Source: Salinivenus iranica
GTDB lineage: Bacteria; Bacteroidota; Rhodothermia; Rhodothermales; Salinibacteraceae
DNA: 64,000 nucleotides
Direction of reading: 5' to 3'
Assembly (NCBI GenBank): GCA_002894665.1
Contig: NCRB01000008.1
Span: 30,291 to 94,290, forward strand
Positions 47,912 to 55,670 of the stretch are shown piece after piece. The notes below the pieces were generated by a model. It had not been told where the DNA came from. It ran no database searches and saw nothing but the letters and a program-made list of their open reading frames with translations. The number at the start of each line of letters is the position of its first letter. The first letter of the stretch is position 1. Position numbers and translations under genes: made by a program.

Positions 47912-48511
47912 TCACAGAACGCGGCGGAGGATGGATTGGAGCCGTTCGTGGTCGTCGTCCAGGAGGCGACTGAGGGCGCGGCCCGCTGACACGAGCGCCT
48001 CTCGCCCGCCCGCCTCTCCACCGTGGGCGTCGTACACACTCCGCAGGGCCGCCACGAGCAGGTCGTCGGCCGGCACCGCCGGATCCGGATGGTTCACTAG
48101 GGTGCGCAGCACATCGGCGGGCGTCCCCAGATCCTGGATGGCTTCATCGGGACAGGGGTACACGAAGTCGTGCAGATCCGGGGGGTGAGGCGGAAGCGTC
48201 TGCCGGAGCCGCCCCTCCCGGTCGCGGCACGCCAGCAGCTGGACGCGGACCGTGGTGCGGATCAGTTCCTGCACCATCGGCATCTCCTCGGCCCGCTCGT
48301 CCGCCGATAGGCCGAGGGCCACCGCCTGCCGGTTCGAGTCGTAGCTGCCGGTTTCGACGTGGCTGATCAGGCCGTACACGTCCGCCCCCTCCGCGTCCGG
48401 GACCTGCACCCAGGTCCCAAATGCAGGCGCGGACGCGTCCTCGTACACCTCGGCCACAAACTGCCGGGTGCTCGACTCAATCACTTCGCCAAGTGCCTCG
48501 GATTCATCCAT
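47912..48511 (-). CDS. HAS-barrel-like protein linked to NurA
   Basis: A 199-residue protein. Its first 90 residues resemble a HAS barrel, the small beta-barrel found at the N terminus of HerA helicases and ATP-synthase subunits: LGEVIESSTRQFVAEVYED, PAFGTWVQVPDAEG and VYGLISHVETGSYDSNRQ. The C-terminal half is helical, with no P-loop. It lies 91 bases downstream of nurA on the same strand. In several bacteria HAS-barrel proteins accompany NurA and HerA; here no HerA ATPase is adjacent, so it may bridge NurA to a HerA encoded elsewhere. Confidence 0.6.
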   Translation of the reverse strand: MDESEALGEVIESSTRQFVAEVYEDASAPAFGTWVQVPDAEGADVYGLISHVETGSYDSNRQAVALGLSADERAEEMPMVQELIRTTVRVQLLACRDREGRLRQTLPPHPPDLHDFVYPCPDEAIQDLGTPADVLRTLVNHPDPAVPADDLLVAALRSVYDAHGGEAGGREALVSAGRALSRLLDDDHERLQSILRRVL

Positions 48512-48602
48512 ATCGGGGGTCGGAGGGAATGCGTGGGGCGCCGGGGACGGTCACTGCCGGGCCGTCCTGCGGGTTCCGCTTGCGGCTCGACGGCTCAGCG
48601 AA

Positions 48603-49784
48603 TCAGACGCGCGGGCGTTGCTTCGACCGGCGCTTCCGGGAGTTAGAGGAGGACAGGCCGGCCCGCCGCAGTCGCCGCTCCATGAGCCGGAAAAACCCTT
48701 CGCGCTCCGGGCCGCGAATCACGGCCCGCTCGTGCGCCTCGGACAGCACCAGCGGGTACCCGTCGCCCTTTTCGCACTCCCGAAGCACCGTCGCGTGAAT
48801 CCGATCGAGAAGCGCGGGGTCGTCGGCCACCCACCGCGGCACCTCGACCCGCCCAATCTCGCCCTCGCCGACGGCGGACGGCACGCGCAGGTAGAAGTAG
48901 CAAATCTCGGTGCCCGACGGGTAGGCGTCCTGGATATGGGACGTCGACCCGAAGGTGGCGGATCGCTCCCCGTCGTCGAGCAGCGTGTCGAACACGTGGC
49001 GGTCGAGGAGGCCGTCGAGGACGGGGGCTGCGGGCCCCTCGATGTCGAGCGCCGGGCCGGGCGTCTCCAGTTCGCCCGCGACGAACCGAAGGAGATTCAC
49101 GACCTCGGTGGTGGCCGGCATACTCACGTACGAGCCGAGCGGGTATGCCTCTGCGCGGAAGGCCTGGAGGTAGTCGGTGTACCGTGCGATCAGTGCGTCC
49201 TCGGCCGCCTCGTTGTTCATGCCGCGAATCATCCACCGAATGAGCGTCCCGTCTGCCAGGGCGAGGAGCGGGCGGCCCTCGACCTGCGCCTCCCGCGCCG
49301 TCCGCAGGAGCAGCTCCAGCTCCATCTCGTCGCGCAGGGCCGACACCAGCTCCGTGGTCAGGGAGCGGAGCACCTCGTCCACGTGGTCGCTCAGGGCATC
49401 CTCGAAGTGCAACCGGGGCTCCGCGTCGAGGAGCGGGGCCTCCTGCGTGCCGTACTGTACCGCGACGCGGCTCACGTTGAGCAGGAAGAAGAGGGGTTCG
49501 ACGTGTCGGTCCGGGTAAATCTGGGACCCGTCGGTGGCAACCACCGTGATCGGGCTCGGGCGCTCCGGAGCCCCATGCGTTTCGGCCGGGGGCTCCCGAA
49601 GCGCGGCCACCAGCCGGCGCGGCTCGGCCTCTTCTACCGCCGCCTGTACGGCCTCCCACCGCCGATCACAGGCCGCCAGCACCGTCTCCGCCCGCTCCTG
49701 CTGCCGCGCTCGTCGTTCGCGGGTGTCGGCCTCGTGCGACTCAAAGGTGTCGAGTTGGTCGCGGAGACGATGGAGGTTCAGCAT
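48603..49784 (-). CDS. nurA: NurA-domain nuclease
   Basis: A 393-residue NurA protein. A helical N terminus (about 1-75) precedes the RNase H-like core, with the first catalytic Asp in VVATDGSQIYPD (about residue 84) and the second in LLALADGTLIRW. NurA is a Mn-dependent 5'-3' exo/endonuclease that works with the HerA translocase in end resection. The C terminus is strongly basic (SSNSRKRRSKQRPRV), unusual in this acidic proteome and suited to DNA binding. First gene of a minus-strand pair with the HAS-barrel gene; divergent from a membrane-protein gene. Confidence 0.85.
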   Translation of the reverse strand: MLNLHRLRDQLDTFESHEADTRERRARQQERAETVLAACDRRWEAVQAAVEEAEPRRLVAALREPPAETHGAPERPSPITVVATDGSQIYPDRHVEPLFFLLNVSRVAVQYGTQEAPLLDAEPRLHFEDALSDHVDEVLRSLTTELVSALRDEMELELLLRTAREAQVEGRPLLALADGTLIRWMIRGMNNEAAEDALIARYTDYLQAFRAEAYPLGSYVSMPATTEVVNLLRFVAGELETPGPALDIEGPAAPVLDGLLDRHVFDTLLDDGERSATFGSTSHIQDAYPSGTEICYFYLRVPSAVGEGEIGRVEVPRWVADDPALLDRIHATVLRECEKGDGYPLVLSEAHERAVIRGPEREGFFRLMERRLRRAGLSSSNSRKRRSKQRPRV

Positions 49785-49912
49785 GAGGGGTGTGGTGCGA
49801 TGTGCTCGGTCAGGCCCCGTTCGCAGAATCGACAGAGGCGAGTGAATCCAGAGGGATGAGGTCTCGTTAAGCCAGCGGCGCGTTCCACCTTGCTCAAAAT
49901 GTCGGTGCTCCC

Positions 49913-51082
49913 ATGGTTTCCAAACGGACCCGCGAAGGGCTGGGCCTTGTCGTCGACGTGGTGATGCTGGTCCTGATCGTCGCCAATCTCACCCTCATCA
50001 TCGTCGACTGGGGCTTTGCCACCGCCTTCGTCCAGGACCAACTGCGGGCCTTCGTGCCGAGCGTGTACCACTGGTACGACCAGACGATCCACCAGCACTT
50101 CGTCTTCTACGACCTGGTGTTTGTCTCCATCTTCGTGGCCGAGATTCTCGTACGGTGGGGACTCGCCATCTACCGCCAGCGCTACCATCGGTGGTTTTTC
50201 TACCCCTTCGTCCACTGGTACGACGTGCTGGGCTGCATCCCCGTTGGCTCGCTCCGCTCCCTGCGCCTGCTTCGCCTCATCGCCATGGTGCCCAAGATGC
50301 AGCGCATCGGCCTGGTGGACCTGCGGGACACGTACCTCTACGAAACCTTTGCCAAGTATCGCGACATTGTCCTGGAGGAGGTCAGCGACCGGGTGACCGT
50401 GCGCATCATCAACGGCCTTCAGAACGAGATCCGAGGGAGCGAAAAGGTGACCAGGCGCATCCAGGAGGAAGTCCTGGCCCCGCAGCGCGAGGCCCTCATC
50501 GAGGCCCTCACCCACCGGCTGCAAGAGGCTACGGCCGTCGCCTACGGCAGCCAGCAGGAGGACTTTCAGGACTATCTCGATGGCGTCATCGCCGACGCCG
50601 TGGATCGCAACCGGGAGATCAACACCATCGCCTCGTTGCCCGGGGTCGGGAAGCTGGTCGCCAACCTGCTCGAACGCGCCATTAGCGACATTGTCTTCAA
50701 CGTGATCGACCGGATGGTGGCCGACGTGGCCTCCCTGGACAACGACCGAGTGATTGCGGAAGTGACGTCGATCTCGTCCGATGCCCTGCTGAGCCCCAAG
50801 TACGACGATCGACTGAACCGACTCGCCCAGTCCGTCGTCCTACAATCCCTCGACGTGATTAAGGACCACGTGCAAGTCCGAACCTGGAAAGCGAACGCTG
50901 CGTCGTCCCCCGCCTCGCCGCCCCCGACATTGCCTCGGTTCACATCGGGGGCGGTCGCCCGTCGCTCTTGCCTCTCGCTCTTGTCCGGCAGCTTGTCAGC
51001 GCACTGCCCCTCCCAGCGACCGCTCCCAGCCGGGAGGTCACGATGGAGGTCGCCCCCGCCGACGCGACGCCCGACTACCTGA
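49913..51082 (+). CDS. Voltage-sensor-like membrane protein with long cytosolic helical domain
   Basis: A 389-residue frame. Membrane helices lie near residues 12-32 and 66-86, then a WYDVLGCIPVGSLRSLRLLRL segment like the S3/S4 region of ion-transport proteins (arginines every third or fourth residue). Residues about 145-325 form a cytosolic helical domain rich in EVSDRVTVRII-type repeats. No TVGYG-type pore filter exists, so channel activity is unproven. From about residue 325 (VRTWKANAASS onward) the tail is low-complexity, basic and read out of frame from the downstream HemW-like gene; the native stop appears lost. Confidence 0.65.
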   Translation: MVSKRTREGLGLVVDVVMLVLIVANLTLIIVDWGFATAFVQDQLRAFVPSVYHWYDQTIHQHFVFYDLVFVSIFVAEILVRWGLAIYRQRYHRWFFYPFVHWYDVLGCIPVGSLRSLRLLRLIAMVPKMQRIGLVDLRDTYLYETFAKYRDIVLEEVSDRVTVRIINGLQNEIRGSEKVTRRIQEEVLAPQREALIEALTHRLQEATAVAYGSQQEDFQDYLDGVIADAVDRNREINTIASLPGVGKLVANLLERAISDIVFNVIDRMVADVASLDNDRVIAEVTSISSDALLSPKYDDRLNRLAQSVVLQSLDVIKDHVQVRTWKANAASSPASPPPTLPRFTSGAVARRSCLSLLSGSLSAHCPSQRPLPAGRSRWRSPPPTRRPTT

Positions 51083-51888
51083 ACGGCCTGGCCGAGCTGG
51101 GGGTGACGCGCCTGAGTCTGGCGGGGCTTTCGTTCTCGCCCCCGGTGCTCCGGGCCCTCGACGCGCCCCATTCCGCCGAGGCCGTAGGTCGAACGATCGA
51201 CGCCGCCCGCGCAGCCGGGATCGACACGGTGGCCCTCGACCTTGTCTTTGGACTGGACGGGCTTTCCCTCGGGACGTGGAACGCTACGCTCCGTCGTGCC
51301 CTCGCGCTCGACATTCCGCACGTGTCGATTGTCGAGGTCCCTTCTGCCGCCCCCGAGGACACAGTCGCCGACCACATGGAGCACGCCCTCTCCGTTCTGG
51401 GGGCGGCCGGGTACGAACACTACAGCCTCTCCCACTTCGCGCGGCCGGGTCGGCGCTCCGCCCATCAGGAGCACTACGACCGGCACGGCGCGTTCCTGGG
51501 CCTGGGCCCTGGCGCAGTGAGCTTTCGGTGGGATGACGGCCCCGACGCCTCCCCCCTTCGCGCCCGGCGCTGGGCGAACGCAGAGGCGCTGGACGCGTAC
51601 GCCGAGCGGATTCAGGGCGGAGAGTCCCCGGCCGCTTCCTGCGACGCTCTCGGCACCCCAGACCTGGCCCGTGAGTACGTCTTGATTCGCCTCCAAACCC
51701 TCGAGGGCCTGTCCCTGCGAATTCTTCGGGACCGATACGACCTCGACCTCCGCACCGCCGCGGGGGCCCTCCTCGATCAACTTCGAGACGCCAACCTCAT
51801 CCACGAGGATCCCGATCTCGTGCGGCTCACGCCGCGCGGCCGGCTGCTCACCGATGCCCTTACTCGTCGCCTTCTCTCGTCGCTGTAA
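50968..51888 (+). CDS. HemW-like protein lacking the radical-SAM cysteine motif
   Basis: A 306-residue frame matching HemW/coproporphyrinogen-oxidase-like proteins downstream of strand 1: IGGGRPS (usual GGGTPS) begins just before the start, then TMEVAPADATPD (usual MEANP), GVTRLSLAGLSF, DLVFGLDGLSLGTWNATLRRAL, AGYEHYSLSHFA and a C-terminal winged-helix region. The roughly 50-60 N-terminal residues carrying CxxxCxxC are absent; the frame opens only at 50863. Start is a TTG at 50968 or the ATG at 51043. It overlaps the upstream gene by 115 bases. A functional 4Fe-4S radical SAM enzyme is not expected. Confidence 0.6.
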   Translation: MPLALVRQLVSALPLPATAPSREVTMEVAPADATPDYLNGLAELGVTRLSLAGLSFSPPVLRALDAPHSAEAVGRTIDAARAAGIDTVALDLVFGLDGLSLGTWNATLRRALALDIPHVSIVEVPSAAPEDTVADHMEHALSVLGAAGYEHYSLSHFARPGRRSAHQEHYDRHGAFLGLGPGAVSFRWDDGPDASPLRARRWANAEALDAYAERIQGGESPAASCDALGTPDLAREYVLIRLQTLEGLSLRILRDRYDLDLRTAAGALLDQLRDANLIHEDPDLVRLTPRGRLLTDALTRRLLSSL

Positions 51889-51905
51889 CTCGTGCCCCTC
51901 GCCCG

Positions 51906-52379
51906 ATGTCGTCCCTTTCCATCCGACGTGCAGACCCGACTGACGATCTCGACACAGTCCGACGCCTCTTTCGCGAGTACGTCGACCGCCTGGACTTCAA
52001 CCTCGACTTTCAGGACGTAGAGGAGGAACTGGAGGCCCTGCCGGGCCCGTACGCCGCCCCGGAGGGGGCCATCCTGCTGGCCACCGTCGACGACGGCGCC
52101 GTCGGGGTCGTGGCCGTCCAGCCGCTCGACGAGGACGGTGTCTGCGAGATGAAGCGCCTCTACGTCTCGCCCGACTACCGCACCCGCGGCATCGGACGGG
52201 CGCTGGGCGAGGCGATTCTGGACACCGCCCGGGCGCTGGAGTACGACACCATGCGGCTCGACACCGTGGCGTCGATGGAAGCCGCCCGGGCCCTGTACCG
52301 CTCGCTCGGCTTCCGTGAGCGATCCGCCTACTACCACAACCCGCTCGACGATGTCGTGTATATGGAACGGTCCCTCTGA
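51906..52379 (+). CDS. GNAT family N-acetyltransferase
   Basis: A 157-residue single GNAT domain. The acetyl-CoA pyrophosphate loop is RTRGIGRALGEAILDTAR, preceded by the strand CEMKRLYVSPDYR and followed by LDTVASMEAARALYRSLGF. Substrate is unknown; small GNATs acetylate amines, peptides or antibiotics. It begins 17 bases after the HemW-like stop and ends 18 bases before the first DUF192 gene, so the run is probably one transcript. Confidence 0.85.
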   Translation: MSSLSIRRADPTDDLDTVRRLFREYVDRLDFNLDFQDVEEELEALPGPYAAPEGAILLATVDDGAVGVVAVQPLDEDGVCEMKRLYVSPDYRTRGIGRALGEAILDTARALEYDTMRLDTVASMEAARALYRSLGFRERSAYYHNPLDDVVYMERSL

Positions 52380-52397
52380 CACACGTCACGCCGCTTC

Positions 52398-52889
52398 ATG
52401 TCTCTCCCCCGCCTCCTTTTCGTTGCCACCTTTCTCCTGGCGATCGCCACCGGGTGCGGCTCCGACACCGAGTCTGCAAAGAACACCGGCGACCCGGCCT
52501 TCAAGCAAGAAGGCACGCTTGCCTTCTACCACCCGAACGACGACACCCTCGCCACCATCGCCATTGAGATTGCCGACACCGACGCCGAGCGGCGGCGGGG
52601 CCTCATGCAGCGCCGCTCCCTCGGCTACGATCGGGGCATGCTCTTCCTCTTTGAGGAGACGAGTACCGACGGCATGTGGATGAAGAACACGCCCCTGCCC
52701 CTCGACATCGTCTTCGTGTCGCCGGACTCACAGGTCATCAATATCGCCCGCCGCACCACGCCCTTCTCCGAAGAAACCATCGAGCCCGCCGCCCCGCGCC
52801 GGTTCGTCGTGGAGGTGCGTGCCGGCTTTGCCAATGAGTTTGGCCTCACCGACAGCACCCGCGTCCGATGGGTGCGCACTGACAACTAA
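52398..52889 (+). CDS. DUF192 lipoprotein (first tandem copy)
   Basis: A 163-residue protein with a lipoprotein signal (LLAIATGC, Cys20) and a DUF192 domain (about 40-160): ERRRGLMQRRSL, GMLFLFEETS, MWMKNTPLPLDIVFVSPDSQ. DUF192 proteins are small beta-rich periplasmic or surface proteins of unknown function. It is directly followed by a paralogue that shares the order of motifs, implying tandem duplication. Confidence 0.87.
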   Translation: MSLPRLLFVATFLLAIATGCGSDTESAKNTGDPAFKQEGTLAFYHPNDDTLATIAIEIADTDAERRRGLMQRRSLGYDRGMLFLFEETSTDGMWMKNTPLPLDIVFVSPDSQVINIARRTTPFSEETIEPAAPRRFVVEVRAGFANEFGLTDSTRVRWVRTDN

Positions 52890-52897
52890 CCGAATCG

Positions 52898-53428
52898 ATG
52901 TTCGCTGCTTCCCGGCTTATGCGCCTTCTCGTCTTCCCCCTGCTCGCCGCCACCCTGTTGGTCGTCCCCCTCGGCTGCCAGACGGACGACTCCACGTCCT
53001 CCCCGGCGTCCGACGCAGGCGCCGGCCCCACCATTCCGTTCGACAACGAGGGACAATTCGTCTTCATTCAGGACGGCGACTCCCTCGTCACCCTCGACCT
53101 GGAAATTGCCGAGACCGACTCGGCCCGCGAGCGCGGCATGATGCAACGGGAGGGGTTCCCCAACGAGACGAGCGGCATGCTCTTCCCGTTCGACGCGGAA
53201 GAAGAACGCAGCTTTTGGATGGCGAACACCCCCGTGGCGCTCGACCTCTTCTTTCTCGATGCGGACTCGCAGATCGTACACATTGCCCGGTACGCCCGCC
53301 CCAACTCGCCCGACCCCATTCCCTCGCAGGAACCGGCCCAGTATGTGCTCGAGACGCCCGCTGGGTTTGCGGACCGCTACGGCGTGCTGGAAAGCGATCG
53401 TGCCCGCTGGAGACGCACTGACTCGTAG
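52898..53428 (+). CDS. DUF192 lipoprotein (second tandem copy)
   Basis: A 176-residue paralogue of the preceding gene, starting 8 bases after it. Lipobox VVPLGC (Cys27), then RERGMMQREGFPNETSGMLF, FWMANTPVALDLFFLDADSQ and the shared C-terminal RARWRRTDS (first copy VRWVRTDN). An alternative start at 52919 would give a tighter signal peptide. The stop codon touches a perfect 8-bp-arm palindrome (53428-53447). Confidence 0.87.
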   Translation: MFAASRLMRLLVFPLLAATLLVVPLGCQTDDSTSSPASDAGAGPTIPFDNEGQFVFIQDGDSLVTLDLEIAETDSARERGMMQREGFPNETSGMLFPFDAEEERSFWMANTPVALDLFFLDADSQIVHIARYARPNSPDPIPSQEPAQYVLETPAGFADRYGVLESDRARWRRTDS

Positions 53429-53447
53429 TGTAAACAATCGTTTACAC
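53428..53447. promoter_or_regulatory. Palindrome GTGTAAAC-AATC-GTTTACAC
   Basis: Perfect 8-bp arms with a 4-base centre, between the convergent ends of the second DUF192 gene and the A-type carrier gene. No T tract follows on either strand, so it is not a typical terminator. An 18-base stretch of it recurs with one change at 53981-53998 in the sufB upstream region. Confidence 0.55.
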
Positions 53448-53454
53448 CAGGAAA

Positions 53455-53787
53455 CTATACCCCAAACGACTCGCCGCACGCACACTCTCGGGAGGCCTGC
53501 GGATTGGAGAAGTGAAAGCCCTCCCCGTCGAGCCCGTCCGTGAAGTCGAGCTCCGAGCCGTCGAGATACAACCGGCTCTTCTTGTCGAGCACGACAGTGA
53601 CGCCGTTGTGGGTCTCCACCGTGTCCTCCTCCTGCACGGTCGTGTCCCACCCCAGGTCGTACGTCAGCCCCGAGCAGCCCCCCGGGACAACCGCCACTCG
53701 CAGCATTTTGTCCGTTAAATCGACGTGTTCTTCGGACGCCACCTCTTCAATCTGATTGATGGCACGGTCGGTGATCGTAATGGTCAT
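53455..53787 (-). CDS. A-type iron-sulfur carrier protein (SufA/ErpA/IscA family)
   Basis: A 110-residue HesB-like protein that carries Fe-S clusters to apo-targets. Three ligand cysteines are in place: Cys38 in VPGGCSGLTYDLGW and Cys102/Cys104 in ECACGES. The longer frame upstream (37 residues) is Cys- and Pro-rich but not conserved; the ATG before TITITDRAINQIEEVA is the family start. It is divergent from sufB across a 296-base region, a logical partner of the Suf operon. Confidence 0.92.
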   Translation of the reverse strand: MTITITDRAINQIEEVASEEHVDLTDKMLRVAVVPGGCSGLTYDLGWDTTVQEEDTVETHNGVTVVLDKKSRLYLDGSELDFTDGLDGEGFHFSNPQASRECACGESFGV

Positions 53788-53980
53788 GGCCGTTGAACAT
53801 GCATCCAGAGAGGGCGCGCAAGGGCCTGTACCTAGGGGGCAACGCAGAGGTTTCTCCGGGCCCCGATCGGCACGGACCGTCTTCTTCCCAAGTTGCAATG
53901 AAGACGTGAACTCCCATTTTCAAGAAGGAACGATGATCCAGGGCCCTGGTTGTAACCGCACGTTGTCACGGAGTCAGCAC

Positions 53981-53998
53981 GTAAACACTCGTTTACAC
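53981..53998. promoter_or_regulatory. Palindrome GTAAAC-ACTC-GTTTAC, candidate suf operator
   Basis: It matches 17 of 18 bases of the palindrome at 53430-53447. It ends 7 bases before a perfect TTGACA in the divergent region between the A-type carrier gene and sufB, a suitable position for an activator or repressor of either gene. Confidence 0.55.
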
Positions 53999-54005
53999 GC
54001 TGGTG

Positions 54006-54032
54006 TTGACAGGACTTCGCCGGGTCTAACAC
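54006..54032 (+). promoter_or_regulatory. Candidate sufB promoter
   Basis: Perfect TTGACA, 15-base spacer, TAACAC. The -10 is poor and the spacing short, but the -35 and the adjacent palindrome make this the likeliest promoter of the suf operon; the ATG is 52 bases downstream. Confidence 0.4.
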
Positions 54033-54083
54033 ATCGCCACCTGCATCGGAGCACTCACGAGACCAAACGAGGGACCGTAACCT

Positions 54084-55544
54084 ATGAGCACATCCGAAAC
54101 CGAGTATCTGAAAGGAAAGGCCAGTGAGGAGTACAAGCACGGCTGGTACACTGACATCGAATCGGAGAAGGCACCCAGGGGCCTTAGCGAGGACATTGTT
54201 CGGTACATCTCGAAACGCAAGGACGAACCGGAGTGGCTCACCGAATGGCGCCTGAAGGCCTACCGCTACTTCAAGCAGCTGATCGATAGTGGGCATTATC
54301 CGGACTGGGCCCACCTCGACTACGAGCGCCCCGACTTCGAAAACATGCGCTACTTTGCGGCACCGAACGGGCAGGCTCAGTACGAGAGCCTCGACGACGT
54401 GCCGGATGAGATTTTGGAGACCTTCGAGCGCCTGGGCATTCCCCTGGAGGAGCAAAAGGCCCTGACCGGCGTGGCGGTCGACGCGGTCATGGATAGCGTC
54501 TCCGTCGCTACCACTTTCAAGGAGAAGCTGAGAGAGAAGGGCGTTATCTTTAAATCCTTCGGAGAGGCGGCCAAAGACCACCCCGAGCTCGTCCGGCAAC
54601 ACCTCGGGTCCGTCGTCCCGTACACCGACAACCTGTACGCGGCGCTCAACTCGGCCGTCTTCAGCGACGGCTCCTTTGTGTACGTGCCGGAGGGCGTCAC
54701 CTGCCCCATGGAGCTGTCCACCTACTTCCGAATCAACGAAGCGGGCACCGGCCAGTTTGAGCGCACGCTCATCGTTACCGAGCCGGGCGCCTACGTAAGC
54801 TACCTGGAGGGCTGCACGGCTCCGATGCGCAAGGAAAACCAGTTGCACGCGGCCGTCGTGGAGCTCGTCGCCCACGAGGATTCCGAGATCAAGTACTCCA
54901 CGATCCAGAACTGGTATCCGGGCGACGAGGACGGCAACGGGGGCATCTACAACCTCGTTACGAAGCGCGGCATCTGCAAGGGCGACAACTCGAAGATTAG
55001 CTGGACGCAGCTGGAGACGGGGTCCGCCGTCACGCAGAAGTACCCGTCCGTCATTCTGGCCGGGGACAATTCGGTCGGTGAGTTTTACTCCGTGGCCTTC
55101 ACGAAGGGCCACCAGCAGGCCGACACCGGCACGAAGATGCAGCACATCGGCAAGAACACGAAGAGCACCATCATCTCGAAGGGCATCTCGGCCGACGTGG
55201 CGGACAACAGCTACCGCGGCCTGGTGAAGGTGAGCGCCAACGCCGACGGCGCCCGCAACTTCTCGCAGTGCGATTCGATGCTGCTGGGACCGGACTGCGG
55301 CGCACACACCTACCCCTACATCGAGAGCAACAACCCAACCGCCCAGATCGAGCACGAGGCAACGACATCGAAGGTCGGGGACGACCAGATGTTCTACTGC
55401 CACCAGCGCGGGCTTGGCGAGGAGGAAGCTCTCAAGCTCATTGTGAATGGGTTCTGCCAGGAGGTTCTGCAAGAGCTTCCGATGGAGTTTGCCGTGGAAG
55501 CGAAGGAGCTTCTCGACATTGAGCTGGAAGGCTCGGTGGGATAA
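54084..55544 (+). CDS. sufB: Fe-S cluster assembly protein SufB
   Basis: A 486-residue SufB, the scaffold of the SufBCD complex. Family marks: [78 protein letters not shown], and the C-terminal [21 protein letters not shown]. Full length; first gene of the plus-strand suf operon B-C-D-S-E-T. Upstream: palindrome, TTGACA and the divergent A-type carrier gene. Confidence 0.97.
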   Translation: MSTSETEYLKGKASEEYKHGWYTDIESEKAPRGLSEDIVRYISKRKDEPEWLTEWRLKAYRYFKQLIDSGHYPDWAHLDYERPDFENMRYFAAPNGQAQYESLDDVPDEILETFERLGIPLEEQKALTGVAVDAVMDSVSVATTFKEKLREKGVIFKSFGEAAKDHPELVRQHLGSVVPYTDNLYAALNSAVFSDGSFVYVPEGVTCPMELSTYFRINEAGTGQFERTLIVTEPGAYVSYLEGCTAPMRKENQLHAAVVELVAHEDSEIKYSTIQNWYPGDEDGNGGIYNLVTKRGICKGDNSKISWTQLETGSAVTQKYPSVILAGDNSVGEFYSVAFTKGHQQADTGTKMQHIGKNTKSTIISKGISADVADNSYRGLVKVSANADGARNFSQCDSMLLGPDCGAHTYPYIESNNPTAQIEHEATTSKVGDDQMFYCHQRGLGEEEALKLIVNGFCQEVLQELPMEFAVEAKELLDIELEGSVG

Positions 55545-55566
55545 GCGGCCTGACAACCGGGGGCTC

Positions 55567-55591
55567 GGCAGCGGGGGCGGCGCCCGCTGCC
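55567..55591 (+). other. GC-rich stem-loop between sufB and sufC
   Basis: Perfect 9-bp stem GGCAGCGGG / CCCGCTGCC with a 7-base loop in the 126-base sufB-sufC gap. No T tract follows, so it may stabilise or attenuate the transcript instead of terminating it. Confidence 0.35.
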
Positions 55592-55670
55592 CCTCCCCGG
55601 CCCTCCGCGGGCATGCACTGACGACCTACTTTCCCCTTTTCGAAACGGACGACTCAAAACTGAACAAGAT

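Noticed and set aside
50863..51082. A simple frameshift joining the voltage-sensor-like gene and the HemW-like gene
   Set aside because: No frame contains the missing HemW N terminus with CxxxCxxC, so a deletion explains the junction better than a frameshift.
53428..53447. The palindrome as an intrinsic terminator for the convergent genes
   Set aside because: The stem is AT-rich and no T tract follows on either strand; its near-copy in the sufB upstream region favours a binding site.
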